Shown in pieces: positions 7,745 to 15,154 of a stretch of 21,700 nt of DNA (position 1 is the stretch's first letter; every line of letters begins with the position of its first letter). The position numbers and the translations under genes are program-made. The notes under the pieces were generated by a model. That model was given only the letters and a program-made list of their open reading frames with translations. It searched no databases and was not told the DNA's origin. The stretch covers positions 1-21,700 of the IMG/VR virus record IMGVR_UViG_3300027861_000220. The stretch is one strand, 5' to 3'. This stretch comes from a virus.

Positions 7745-8305
7745 TTATTTGTTATAAAGTTTTGTTAGTTCTGGATTTTCGTCCTGAGCTTTTTTGAAAC
7801 ATTCGCTATAAGACATATTTGGATTGGCTTTTTCGATTTCTACGGTCTTGGCTGCGAGTTGGTCACCGGCTCCGGTCTTGGTGGCTCCGTCTTTTATCTG
7901 CTCGCCGAAGTCGATTTTCTTTTCTCCGCTCGAAAGCTGATTTTTGAAAATGTCCAGAGCGGTCAACTTTTTCGTTTCGCCGTTTTCGGAAAACTCCATT
8001 TCCTCGGAATCATTCAAACCTTTCAAGGTTTTAATATACCCGTCTTTGTGAGCGGGTAAAATCCGACCGGCTTCGATCTGCTCGTCCACGAAATCGGAAA
8101 ACTCTTTGGTCTTTGCGGTTTCGCTCGCTTCGGTGATCTTGGCATCGGCGTCGTCGGCGCGTTTGGTTTCGGCTGTTAGCTTTTCGCTAAACTCTTTTTT
8201 CTCAGCTTCGTGAGAAGCTTCTTTTTCTGCGAAGTTGGCTTCGTTTTCTGCGATAGTGCCTTCCAAGCTTGAAACTTTCTTTTCGAGTTCTTCGACTGTT
8301 GCCAT
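7745..8305 (-). CDS. Scaffold protein from internal start (Mu Z-like)
   Basis: An in-frame ATG at 8305 (codon 168 of the protease gene) is preceded 8 nt upstream by GGAGG within AACGGAGG, far stronger than the SD of the full-length gene. It would give a 186-aa protein made only of the coiled-coil scaffold and its tail (MATVEELEKKVSSLEGT...). In Mu and lambda (I/Z, C/Nu3) the scaffold is likewise made from an internal start in the protease gene, in excess over the protease. Translation from this site is inferred from the SD and the family precedent. Confidence 0.82.
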   Translation of the reverse strand: MATVEELEKKVSSLEGTIAENEANFAEKEASHEAEKKEFSEKLTAETKRADDADAKITEASETAKTKEFSDFVDEQIEAGRILPAHKDGYIKTLKGLNDSEEMEFSENGETKKLTALDIFKNQLSSGEKKIDFGEQIKDGATKTGAGDQLAAKTVEIEKANPNMSYSECFKKAQDENPELTKLYNK

Positions 8306-8806
8306 TTCTTGATCCTCCGTTAATTTTTCATTAAATAAATGTTTGACTATATCCTTGATAACCTTTTTTAATTTGCTTTCGTCGGCCTCGGTTTCTGCGA
8401 AGTCGAAAGCTGTAAATTCATCTGTCGCCGAAAATGCGAAATCGGCCAAACCTTTTACGGCCGGCGCGGAAGCCCCTAAAAACGCGATATGTCTTAAACT
8501 CATGTCGGGCCTTAAGGCAATCGAGCGATTTTTAAACATCTTGTTTTTAAGCATTGTTCCGAACTCGTCCACGACGTCGGACATTTCAGCGACCAGAGTG
8601 TCGCCTTTCCTGAAAACCTTCTTAAACCATGCAAAAGCCGGCGCGGTGTCGCTCTCTGGATGTCCTATTGTGGCGGGTACTGCGTCGCCTTTTTCAAACT
8701 GAGAAACAATCTTATCTAGATCGTTTTCTGTCCATTTTTTAGTATTTCCCGCACTATCGGTTTGGTGTCCGCATTTAAAAACTTCCATTTGTACTGATTT
8801 TGGCAT
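7745..8806 (-). CDS. Mu gpI-like head maturation protease with C-terminal scaffold
   Basis: This 353-aa protein looks like the Mu I family (Mu-like_Pro): an N-terminal protease domain joined to a scaffold. Residues ~1-130 hold the protease features: KKWTENDLDKIVSQF, PATIGHPESDTAPAFAWFKKV, FKNRSIALRPDM (RSIAL is the likely Ser-nucleophile region) and HIAFLGASAPAVKGL. Residues ~165-260 form an acidic, Glu/Lys-rich coiled coil typical of scaffolds. The C-terminus has a short helix-rich tail (NPNMSYSECFKKAQDENPELTKLYNK). ATG 8806 lacks a good SD, so the full-length protein is probably made in low amounts. It is first in the leftward late transcript. Confidence 0.88.
   Translation of the reverse strand: MPKSVQMEVFKCGHQTDSAGNTKKWTENDLDKIVSQFEKGDAVPATIGHPESDTAPAFAWFKKVFRKGDTLVAEMSDVVDEFGTMLKNKMFKNRSIALRPDMSLRHIAFLGASAPAVKGLADFAFSATDEFTAFDFAETEADESKLKKVIKDIVKHLFNEKLTEDQEMATVEELEKKVSSLEGTIAENEANFAEKEASHEAEKKEFSEKLTAETKRADDADAKITEASETAKTKEFSDFVDEQIEAGRILPAHKDGYIKTLKGLNDSEEMEFSENGETKKLTALDIFKNQLSSGEKKIDFGEQIKDGATKTGAGDQLAAKTVEIEKANPNMSYSECFKKAQDENPELTKLYNK
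8306..8320 (-). promoter_or_regulatory. Internal ribosome binding site for scaffold
   Basis: The minus strand reads AACGGAGG, eight more bases, then ATG 8305. The site is inside the protease coding frame and nearly copies the leaders of the capsid, decoration and tail tube genes. Confidence 0.85.
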
Positions 8807-8916
8807 ATTTTCAATTTAAACACTAACGACAACAAAAATCTACTGACAAAGTGTTAGAGGTTGTCAGTTTTACAATTTATATTATGAAATAACGATATAA
8901 TCACTATAGAGGTATT
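8807..8916. promoter_or_regulatory. Divergent late control region
   Basis: This 110-bp AT-rich gap separates the two divergent late transcripts. It holds the inverted repeat at 8842-8868. A TATAAT (8896-8901) faces right but has no good -35 at 17 bp and lies only 15 bp before ATG 8917, so any message from it would be nearly leaderless. On the left-facing strand a TTGTCA overlaps the repeat, with only a weak -10 after it. Poor -35 boxes fit activator-dependent promoters, as with Mor/C in Mu. Exact start sites are not determined. Confidence 0.5.
8842..8868. repeat. Inverted repeat ACTGACAA-N11-TTGTCAGT, likely operator
   Basis: ACTGACAA (8842-8849) is perfectly complementary to TTGTCAGT (8861-8868), with centres 19 bp apart, about two helical turns. 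It is in the middle of the divergent promoter region, where a dimeric activator or repressor would control both late transcripts. Confidence 0.7.
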
Positions 8917-9372
8917 ATGAGTAAAACACGATTAGATTGGGACGAAAACCACAAGCTGATAACTGAAACCTATATGAAGTTATCAAAGAAAAAGAGCAAA
9001 CGGCCATCGCTCGCCGAAGTGTCAAAAGTAACCGGCTTTTCAATCCGGACGATTCACCTTCACTTAAAAGAGTTGGCCGAAATGAGTTTCGAGGAACGTT
9101 TCAGGGATTTGAAGTTAATGTCTGACTCTCTTTTAATATCAATGCACAAATACGGCGCAACCGGAAGGGCTAGTTGTGCGAAACTGTTCTTTCAAATGGT
9201 CGACGGTTTCACCGAGAAAACAGATCATAAAATCAAGTTCGACGAGTTGTCATTAATGAGTAAAAAAGAACTTGAGGCGAAACTCAACGAGTATACAATC
9301 CCAAAGCGAGAGAAAAAGAAAAAGCCTAAAACGAAAAAGAAGGCCGTAAAAAATGCAAAAAAGTCAAAGTGA
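8917..9372 (+). CDS. Terminase small subunit (HTH protein)
   Basis: This 151-aa protein has a helix-turn-helix at about residues 30-55 (SLAEVSKVTGFSIRTIHLHL), a helical middle and a strongly basic Lys-rich C-terminus (KREKKKKPKTKKK). It precedes and overlaps the large terminase gene by 20 nt. An HTH DNA-binding protein next to TerL fits the small subunit that recognises packaging DNA. The ATG has AGAGG 4 nt upstream. Small subunits vary greatly, so the call leans on context. Confidence 0.78.
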   Translation: MSKTRLDWDENHKLITETYMKLSKKKSKRPSLAEVSKVTGFSIRTIHLHLKELAEMSFEERFRDLKLMSDSLLISMHKYGATGRASCAKLFFQMVDGFTEKTDHKIKFDELSLMSKKELEAKLNEYTIPKREKKKKPKTKKKAVKNAKKSK

Positions 9373-10861
9373 ACAATCATTAATTGACCGGATCAAACTC
9401 CAAAGGGAATTGACTCGGCGCGATTGTGTCGAGTCTTTCTATAATTTTTTTCAATATTTTTGGGGCGCAATCGTTCCCGAAAGCCTTGTCGATAATTGGC
9501 ATATCCGTTATTTATGCGCCGAACTGCAATTAATAGGCGAGCAGATTATCCGGCGTGAAATATCGGAGTATGATTTGATAATCAATATTCCGCCAGGAAC
9601 CACGAAAAGCACTATCACTACGGTTATGTTTCCGGCTTGGTTGTGGCTACGGGATTCGACTTTGCGAGTCATATCCGGATCATACTCCGCCGAAATTGCT
9701 ATCGATCACGCGGTCAAAAGTCGCCATTTACTGAAATCTTTTAAATTTCAAGAACTTTATGGTGATTTAATCGCATTTTCTCCGGATCAAGACAACAAAA
9801 GCTATTACCAGAATACCGCCGGCGGAACGAGATCGGCCTGTGGTGTAGGGGGGGCCATAACCGGAAAGCATGGTCATATTATCATAATCGACGATCCTAT
9901 AAACCCGAAACAATCCAATTCTGAAGCGTACCGGAAAACGGCTAACGATTGGATGAAAAATACGCTATCAACTCGTAAAGTAGACAAGGCGAAGACGCCA
10001 ACGATCTTAATAATGCAACGGCTCCACGAAGATGATCCGACCGGAAACAGGCTCCAAAAGGGCCGTGTAAAACATATCTGTCTACCTTCCGAGGTTTCAG
10101 AGTTGGACAATATAAGTCCGCCAGAGCTTGAGCAATACTATATCGACGGGTTACTCGATACCGTCCGAATGAGTCACGACGTTTTAACCAATGAGCGCGA
10201 GCAGTTAGGATCGGCGGAGTACGCCGGCCAATATTTACAAAGCCCCACGGCTGCCGAAGGTAATTTATTTAAACGAGATTGGTTCCAATATTACGGCGAA
10301 CTACCGAAAGGACGACCGCAAAGAGTTGTCAACTCCTGGGATACTGCTTTTAAAAAAGGGGAAGAAAACGATTTTTCCGCTTGCACCACTTGGTTCGAGT
10401 ATGAAAACGGCTTTTATCTGGTCGATATGTTTCAGGATAAACTAGAATTTCCCGATTTAAAGCGTCAAATACCGATCCAATCGTTAAAATGGCGCGCTCA
10501 TTATAATTTAATCGAAGATAAGGCGAGCGGACAAAGTTTAATACAGGAATTGCGGTTAAAAGGCAAAATAACCATAATAGCGGTACAAGTTGACAAAGAT
10601 AAAATAGCCAGAGCCAAAATGTCGACTCCGGCAATTGAGGCGAAAAAAGTTTTTTTACCCGAAGCCGGTTGGATAAATATATTCTTAGATCAAATGTGCG
10701 GTTTTCCAAACACCAAAAACGACGACATTGTCGACACGGTTTCCCAATTTTTGAATTGGGCGCGGGAAAATCCTTTCGATACTCCGCGAGCGGTTGGTCG
10801 TGGTCGTCGCCAAACAAACAATTTATTAAGGGGAAATAGCTATGACGCAGCGAAATTCTAA
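9353..10861 (+). CDS. Terminase large subunit (TerL)
   Basis: This 502-aa protein is the DNA-packaging motor and nuclease. The ATPase domain shows a Walker A variant PPGTTKST (~80-87), the adenine-binding region around FYNFFQYFWG, and a Walker B HIIIIDDP (~175-182). Coupling-type residues follow in ILIMQRLHEDDPTG. The C-terminal RNase H-like nuclease starts at VVNSWDTAFKKGEENDFSA (Asp ~330 and ~340), continues with LIEDKASGQSLIQEL and ends at a KNDDIVDTVSQFL acidic cluster. All usual motifs are present and the gene looks intact. It overlaps the small subunit by 20 nt and the portal by 20 nt. Confidence 0.95.
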   Translation: MQKSQSEQSLIDRIKLQRELTRRDCVESFYNFFQYFWGAIVPESLVDNWHIRYLCAELQLIGEQIIRREISEYDLIINIPPGTTKSTITTVMFPAWLWLRDSTLRVISGSYSAEIAIDHAVKSRHLLKSFKFQELYGDLIAFSPDQDNKSYYQNTAGGTRSACGVGGAITGKHGHIIIIDDPINPKQSNSEAYRKTANDWMKNTLSTRKVDKAKTPTILIMQRLHEDDPTGNRLQKGRVKHICLPSEVSELDNISPPELEQYYIDGLLDTVRMSHDVLTNEREQLGSAEYAGQYLQSPTAAEGNLFKRDWFQYYGELPKGRPQRVVNSWDTAFKKGEENDFSACTTWFEYENGFYLVDMFQDKLEFPDLKRQIPIQSLKWRAHYNLIEDKASGQSLIQELRLKGKITIIAVQVDKDKIARAKMSTPAIEAKKVFLPEAGWINIFLDQMCGFPNTKNDDIVDTVSQFLNWARENPFDTPRAVGRGRRQTNNLLRGNSYDAAKF

Positions 10862-12398
10862 AGGCCAATTCATTAAAAATCAGTTTAAAGCCTCAAACGA
10901 AGCTACTCGAAGCCGGCGATCACGGTCAAAAGGTGACTTTCCAACCGAAGCGGAGATCGCAAGCCGTCAAAACTCTATGGATTGGGGCGGGTATCTTGAA
11001 TATTTGCCGAACCCGGATCAAGTCCTCTTGAACATCGGTCGCGATATGTCCGTTTATGCTGATATTCGCCACGATCCCCACTTGACCGCCGTAATTTCGA
11101 GCAGAAAATCCGGTGTAAAATCTATGTTATGGGAGATTGATCGGGGAAAATCTATGTCCCGTCACGCGAAAGCCGTTTCGGCTGTATTCGGTAAATTAGA
11201 CGTTTATCGCATAATCAATGACATTCTCGATTACTTTTTAACCGGTTTGGCTCCGGTCGAAGTTATGTGGGATCGTCCAAACGAGGCCGGTTTAATCCTT
11301 CCCTTTGAAGTAATGGGAAAACCTCCTGAATGGTTTATGTATGATGGAAATAACGTTTTAAAGTTCCGCTCTATATCCGCCGGACTAGCCGGTGAGGACA
11401 TTTCAAACCGGAAAATAATAAATCCAAGGCACAACCCGACGTATAAAAATCCCTACGGGGAAAGCCTTCTCTCGACGGTTTATTGGCCGATTATCTTTAA
11501 ATTTGGCGGTCTTAAATTCTGGATGAAATTTACGGAAAAGTTCGGACAACCTTTCGCTATTGGTAAGGCTCCACGATCCGCCGGCATAACCGAGTTTAAT
11601 AATCTGGCTACCTTGCTTGAGGATCTTCTCCAGGATTCGGTTGCGGCCATTCCTGACGACTCAAGCGTCGAATTTCTCGAAGCCTCCGGCAAAAAAGCAA
11701 GCTCGGACATTTATTTGGATCTGCTGAATTTCTGTAATGCGGAAATCTCGAAAGCTATTCTCGGTCACGGTTCCGCTGCCGATTCCACTCCTGGCAAGCT
11801 TGGCGGAGAAGATGCTCAATTAAGCGTCCGGCAAGATATAATCGAAGAGGACAAAAGGATTGTCGAAAGTTGCATGAACGAGCTTATAAAATGGATTATG
11901 GAAGTCAATTTCGGTGTTGCGGAGTCTATACCCGTTTTTTCTCTCCACAAAGAGCAAGACATCGAAAAGGATAGAGCGGAGCGCGATAAAATGCTAACCG
12001 ATACCGGTCAAATACAATTGACTCAACAATATGTCGATTCTGCTTACGGTTTCGAGAAAGACGACATAATCGTCAAGGCGGCAGCGACGCAAGAGATTGC
12101 CGAAACTGTGATTCCTGAGAAAGCGAAAGCCAACTTTGCGGAGCAAATTTCGACATTCAAGGATCAAGCTGTTATAGACGAAATGTTGAGATCAATCAGT
12201 CCCGAAGAACTGAGAAAACAGGCTGATTTCGTAAAGCCGATTTTTGACCTTTTCGACAAATCGCAAAACTATTCCGAAGCGATGGAAGGATTAATCGACG
12301 TTTTTGGTGAGGTTGATCCCGAAGCACTTTCAAAGGTTTTAGAGAGGGCCGTTTTTATATCCGACATTTGGGGAAGACTGCAAGAAAATAAAGCCTAA
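10842..12398 (+). CDS. Portal protein (Mu gp29 / DUF935 family)
   Basis: This 518-aa protein matches the DUF935 portal family: QVLLNIGRDMSVYADIRHDPHLTAVISSRKSGV near the N-terminus, then VDRPNE-type VMWDRPNEAGLILPFEV, LLSTVYWPIIFKFGGLKFWMKFTEKFGQPFAIG, and a helical KAILGHGSAAD segment. The portal is the dodecameric ring at one capsid vertex that docks terminase and later the tail. AGGGG lies 8 nt before ATG 10842, which is inside the terminase end. The C-terminal ~100 residues are acidic and helical. Intact and of normal length. Confidence 0.93.
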   Translation: MTQRNSKGQFIKNQFKASNEATRSRRSRSKGDFPTEAEIASRQNSMDWGGYLEYLPNPDQVLLNIGRDMSVYADIRHDPHLTAVISSRKSGVKSMLWEIDRGKSMSRHAKAVSAVFGKLDVYRIINDILDYFLTGLAPVEVMWDRPNEAGLILPFEVMGKPPEWFMYDGNNVLKFRSISAGLAGEDISNRKIINPRHNPTYKNPYGESLLSTVYWPIIFKFGGLKFWMKFTEKFGQPFAIGKAPRSAGITEFNNLATLLEDLLQDSVAAIPDDSSVEFLEASGKKASSDIYLDLLNFCNAEISKAILGHGSAADSTPGKLGGEDAQLSVRQDIIEEDKRIVESCMNELIKWIMEVNFGVAESIPVFSLHKEQDIEKDRAERDKMLTDTGQIQLTQQYVDSAYGFEKDDIIVKAAATQEIAETVIPEKAKANFAEQISTFKDQAVIDEMLRSISPEELRKQADFVKPIFDLFDKSQNYSEAMEGLIDVFGEVDPEALSKVLERAVFISDIWGRLQENKA

Positions 12399-12400
12399 TA

Positions 12401-12433
12401 ACCATCAAATGACCATCAAACAACCGTCAAACA
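12401..12433 (+). repeat. Three 11-bp tandem repeats directly before the Mu F gene
   Basis: ACCATCAAATG (12401), ACCATCAAACA (12412) and ACCGTCAAACA (12423) follow each other without gap and end exactly at ATG 12434. They fill the place where an SD should be. No SD-like sequence is present. Confidence 0.85.
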
Positions 12434-13846
12434 ATGCCCGAATTTAATAAAAACATTCTCGCGACCGCTCTCGGAATGGAGCCCGCCGACGCCATTAATT
12501 ATATGGAATCCAAAGGTTTCAAAATAACTTGGGATTGGACAGAAACGTTAAACGAAGCCAATAACAAGGTTTTCCAAGTCGCAAAGTCTATGCGAATGGA
12601 CGTTTTACAGGATATCCGATCCGAAGTCCAAAAAGCCATTGATAAGGGAATCCCGTTTAATAAATTCCGTGAAAACCTCGAACCGACTTTAGTTAAAAAA
12701 GGTTGGTGGGGAAAAAAGACGATCGTCGGGCCTCGCGGAGTTCAAACGGTTCAACTCGGATCACCGCATCGCCTGAAAACAATCTATTCGACAAACGTTC
12801 AAAGCGCGTACAATGCCGGACGCTGGAAAGGTCAAGAGGCAAACAAAGAGCGACGTCCTTATTTAATGCTTATCGAGTTTCTTGACAAGGCTGCCAGAGT
12901 GACGCACAAGTCGAGGTCGGGATCTATAGCTCCGGTTGACTCTCGGTTTTGGCAAGGGCCGGCGTCTTGGTATCCTCCAAACGGTTTCGGTTGTCGTGGT
13001 CGCGTTCGTTCGTTGACCGAAGAACAGGCAAAAGCTCGCGGAATTGGTTTAAAAGGTTTTGGCCGTCCCGATCCTGGCTTCGGTGGCAATCCTGGGATTA
13101 CTATTTGGAAACCTAAAAAAGCCGATTATGACAAAGATATTTGGGAAAAAGGCGAGCAATTGGCTCCTCCGGCCCCAATTTCTCCGGAAACATTCAAACC
13201 GGCTAAAACGATTAAGGAAGCTAATTCAAGGTTATCAAAAGTTAGTGATCATGTAGGAATAAACGAAAATTTATCAATTACCAATGAAATTTTGTCCGCT
13301 CTCGAAGAAAATTTAAAACCAATAGGGATAAAATTAAAATCACTAGAATATATAAGAAAAAACGCTAGACAATTAGGCAAGGCGGGAGCGACAAAGTTAC
13401 AATTACAAAAAACTTTTTTAAAGCAACCAGAGCAAAGAACAAAAAAAATCGTTGTTGAATTTGAAAACAGAAAAAAAAGAGAATTAATAAACATTGAAAA
13501 AGGATTATTAGACGACAGACCAGAGCCATTAAAGGATATTTTAAGAAAGAAAAAACTTAATATTTTAAACTCTAAAACTCCGTTTTCTTTCGCAACAACA
13601 AAAAGAAAAATATACGCAGTAGCAAAGCATGAATCATATCATACCATATTTTTTGAAAAAGACTTAAAAGATAAATTTCTTAATAATATAAAAGGTATTC
13701 CAATAAATAAATGGTTTTCGGTTTCAGAATACGCAGGATCAAATTTATCAGAATTGTTTGCTGAATTAGGCACTCAAATAAGTTTAGGAAATAAGATCCC
13801 TAACGATTTAAAAACCGCATTTCTAAAAACAATGAAAGGTATATAA
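12434..13846 (+). CDS. Mu F-like head morphogenesis protein fused to a putative zincin metallopeptidase
   Basis: This 470-aa protein has two parts. Residues ~1-250 are a phage Mu F domain: RLKTIYSTNVQSAYNAGRWK (~112-131), then AARVTHKSRSGSIAPVDSRFW and WYPPNGFGCRGRVRSL (~180-195). This is a minor head protein near the portal. Residues ~265-470 are Lys/Asn-rich and contain KHESYHTIFF (HExxH, H399-E400-H403), followed by SEYAGSNLSELFAELG (E440/E444), a pattern like ATLF-type zincins. The DNA from about 13230 is much richer in A and poorer in CpG than the front half, and arginine switches to AGA. This suggests the tail was acquired separately. ATG 12434 has no SD. Protease activity and target are inferred. 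Confidence 0.85.
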   Translation: MPEFNKNILATALGMEPADAINYMESKGFKITWDWTETLNEANNKVFQVAKSMRMDVLQDIRSEVQKAIDKGIPFNKFRENLEPTLVKKGWWGKKTIVGPRGVQTVQLGSPHRLKTIYSTNVQSAYNAGRWKGQEANKERRPYLMLIEFLDKAARVTHKSRSGSIAPVDSRFWQGPASWYPPNGFGCRGRVRSLTEEQAKARGIGLKGFGRPDPGFGGNPGITIWKPKKADYDKDIWEKGEQLAPPAPISPETFKPAKTIKEANSRLSKVSDHVGINENLSITNEILSALEENLKPIGIKLKSLEYIRKNARQLGKAGATKLQLQKTFLKQPEQRTKKIVVEFENRKKRELINIEKGLLDDRPEPLKDILRKKKLNILNSKTPFSFATTKRKIYAVAKHESYHTIFFEKDLKDKFLNNIKGIPINKWFSVSEYAGSNLSELFAELGTQISLGNKIPNDLKTAFLKTMKGI

Positions 13847-14004
13847 TGGAATCGGATCAGTGTATTATTTGTAATAATTATCAAATGTCACAAACTTGTA
13901 AGGCTTATAACAAAATCCCCTTTGAAATATTTTCCGGTGAACATGATCACCGTAAACCCTTTCCAGGTGACAACGGGATCCGCTTCGAGGAAAAAAAGAA
14001 ATGA
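13846..14004 (+). CDS. Small Cys-containing phage protein (52 aa)
   Basis: The ATG overlaps the Mu F gene stop (TAATG) with AAAGG 6 nt upstream; its TGA overlaps the next start (ATGA). The protein starts MESDQCIICNNYQMSQTCKAYNK and ends PFPGDNGIRFEEKKK. The pattern CxxC-x8-C, then a Pro/Gly/His-rich GEHDHRKPFPGDNGIRFE, is like small hypothetical proteins often found beside head genes in other phages. Metal binding by Cys and His is plausible. It sits where an immunity gene might be expected after a toxin-like fusion, but its conserved-phage look argues against that. Confidence 0.78.
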   Translation: MESDQCIICNNYQMSQTCKAYNKIPFEIFSGEHDHRKPFPGDNGIRFEEKKK

Positions 14005-14507
14005 AAATCGTCGCAAAAGTAGACTCAAGCGAAGTTGACGATCTACTCGACGAATTAAAACGTCGCGGTTCCAATTTAAAGCCGGCTTTGCGCTCTATTG
14101 AACAGGCTATTTTATCCGGTATCGAAGATATTTTCGAGAAAGAAGGCGATCCAAAATGGAAGAAACTATCGAAAGTTACCAAAAGAGCAAAAGAAAAAGC
14201 CGGTCGTGACAATACGAAAATTCTCACTTTTAGCGGAGCTTTGGCAACTTCTATCCAACAAGGCGGGGAAATCGTCGGAAATAACGTCTACGTCGGAACT
14301 AATGTCGAGTATGCGCCTTATCACCAGGAGGGCCGAAAGCAACGAGTCACGCCAAAACAAAGGCAATGGCTCGGAAAGAATCTCGGATTATGGAAGAAAG
14401 TCGGATCTGAAATAAAGCTACCAAAACGGGAATTTTTAACAATTACCCAGGAAGCCGAAAACGAAGCCGTAGACATTTTAAACGATCATTTACTCAAGGG
14501 ATTATGA
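14001..14507 (+). CDS. Phage virion morphogenesis protein (Mu gpG-like, Phage_tail_S)
   Basis: This 168-aa basic protein matches the Mu gpG virion morphogenesis group. It has an N-terminal helix VDSSEVDDLLDELKRRG, then AILSGIEDIFEKEGDPKWKKLSKVTKRAKEK (the GxPxWxxLSxxT-type signature), LTFSGALATSIQQGG, VYVGTNVEYAPYHQEG and a closing PKREFLTITQEAENEAVDIL. It is needed in Mu for tail or head completion. It follows the Cys protein with an ATGA overlap and has a GAGG SD. Confidence 0.88.
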   Translation: MKIVAKVDSSEVDDLLDELKRRGSNLKPALRSIEQAILSGIEDIFEKEGDPKWKKLSKVTKRAKEKAGRDNTKILTFSGALATSIQQGGEIVGNNVYVGTNVEYAPYHQEGRKQRVTPKQRQWLGKNLGLWKKVGSEIKLPKREFLTITQEAENEAVDILNDHLLKGL

Positions 14508-14788
14508 AAGCACTTCTCGACAAAATGGAGATCGACGATCTTCCAAATGAAGGCTTGAAACTAATCGCCGAAAAACTCGGAATGTCATTAGTAAAAGAAC
14601 TGGTTTTAAAGTGTGGCGGAACCGTTGTTTATATCCCGAAAACATTTAATAAAATATATTGCCGTCGTTATATCCTCAAAAATTGGACAGGCTCAAACGT
14701 TCCTGTTTTGGCTGCCGACTTGGGAATTACTGAGCGGACAGTGTACCGACATCTTGATTCAAAAATAATCGCCAAAGCTCGGTCGTAG
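14504..14788 (+). CDS. Mor-family transcription activator
   Basis: This 94-aa protein fits the Mor family, which includes Mu Mor and C, activators of middle and late promoters that lack good -35 boxes. Visible: the dimerisation part (LPNEGLKLIAEKLGMSLVKELVLKCGGTVVYIPK), and a C-terminal helix-turn-helix (VPVLAADLGITERTVYRHL). It is shorter than Mu Mor but contains both parts. AAGGG precedes ATG 14504, which overlaps the previous stop as ATGA. Being last in the rightward late operon, it would promote its own transcript if it acts at the divergent control region. That target is a guess. Confidence 0.82.
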   Translation: MKALLDKMEIDDLPNEGLKLIAEKLGMSLVKELVLKCGGTVVYIPKTFNKIYCRRYILKNWTGSNVPVLAADLGITERTVYRHLDSKIIAKARS

Positions 14789-14939
14789 TCAGTCTAATAT
14801 TATGCTTTAAAGTCCACGGTCTTTTATTCCACAACCTTTTTAATTGTCGCTTCAATCGTTTATGTGTTACTGGATTTTTCAAAGTTGAATTGATCCGAGT
14901 CGCTTCTTTTGACAATAATGTCGAGTTTCTTCCGTTCAT
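14727..14939 (-). CDS. Small basic hypothetical protein (70 aa), antisense overlap with the Mor-like gene
   Basis: The ATG overlaps the preceding minus-strand stop (ATGA), with AAAGG 8 nt upstream, which supports a real start. The product is strongly basic (KRLKRQLKRLWNKRPWTLK) and has no recognised domain. Its last ~20 codons lie opposite the end of the Mor-like gene (62-nt tail-to-tail overlap). It could be a small nucleic-acid-binding protein. It may also be shorter or non-functional in its overlapped end. Confidence 0.5.
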   Translation of the reverse strand: MNGRNSTLLSKEATRINSTLKNPVTHKRLKRQLKRLWNKRPWTLKHNIRLTTTELWRLFLNQDVGTLSAQ

Positions 14940-15154
14940 GGTTTTAGCCTTTCTTTTTGTTTGTGGATTCTGTAAAGTTGCATTTCTAGTTCGCTCTCCT
15001 GGCCTTCTGAAACGATTGATTTAACGTCCTTACCATCATAAAGGATATTATTTATATAAATCAATTCGTCGACATAATCATAATAAATGTCAACGACGAC
15101 CATTTCGCCGTCGAGAATAATTCCGGCTCTTTTACTCTGGTTTTTTAGGTTCAT
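14936..15154 (-). CDS. Hypothetical protein (72 aa)
   Basis: I place the start at ATG 15154, with AAAGGG about 7 nt upstream; an upstream TTG is less likely. The protein is MNLKNQSKRAGIILDGEMVVVDIYYDYVDELIYINN..., beta-rich at first and with a charged helical end (SELEMQLYRIHKQKERLK). No family recognised. It overlaps the zinc-ribbon gene before it by 23 nt and the basic protein after it by 4 nt, within a run of small coupled genes. Confidence 0.7.
   Translation of the reverse strand: MNLKNQSKRAGIILDGEMVVVDIYYDYVDELIYINNILYDGKDVKSIVSEGQESELEMQLYRIHKQKERLKP

Noticed and set aside
8896-8901. TATAAT as a plain sigma70 promoter for terminase
   Set aside because: No -35 at the right spacing, and the start of transcription would fall on the SD. 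It is listed only as part of the control region.
10350-10868. 172-aa open frame on the minus strand
   Set aside because: It lies opposite the terminase large subunit, whose motifs are all intact. The frame shows no recognised motif and has no SD or coupling to neighbours.
13865-14227. 120-aa minus-strand frame over the Cys protein and gpG-like gene
   Set aside because: It is antisense to two coupled plus-strand genes with good SD sites.
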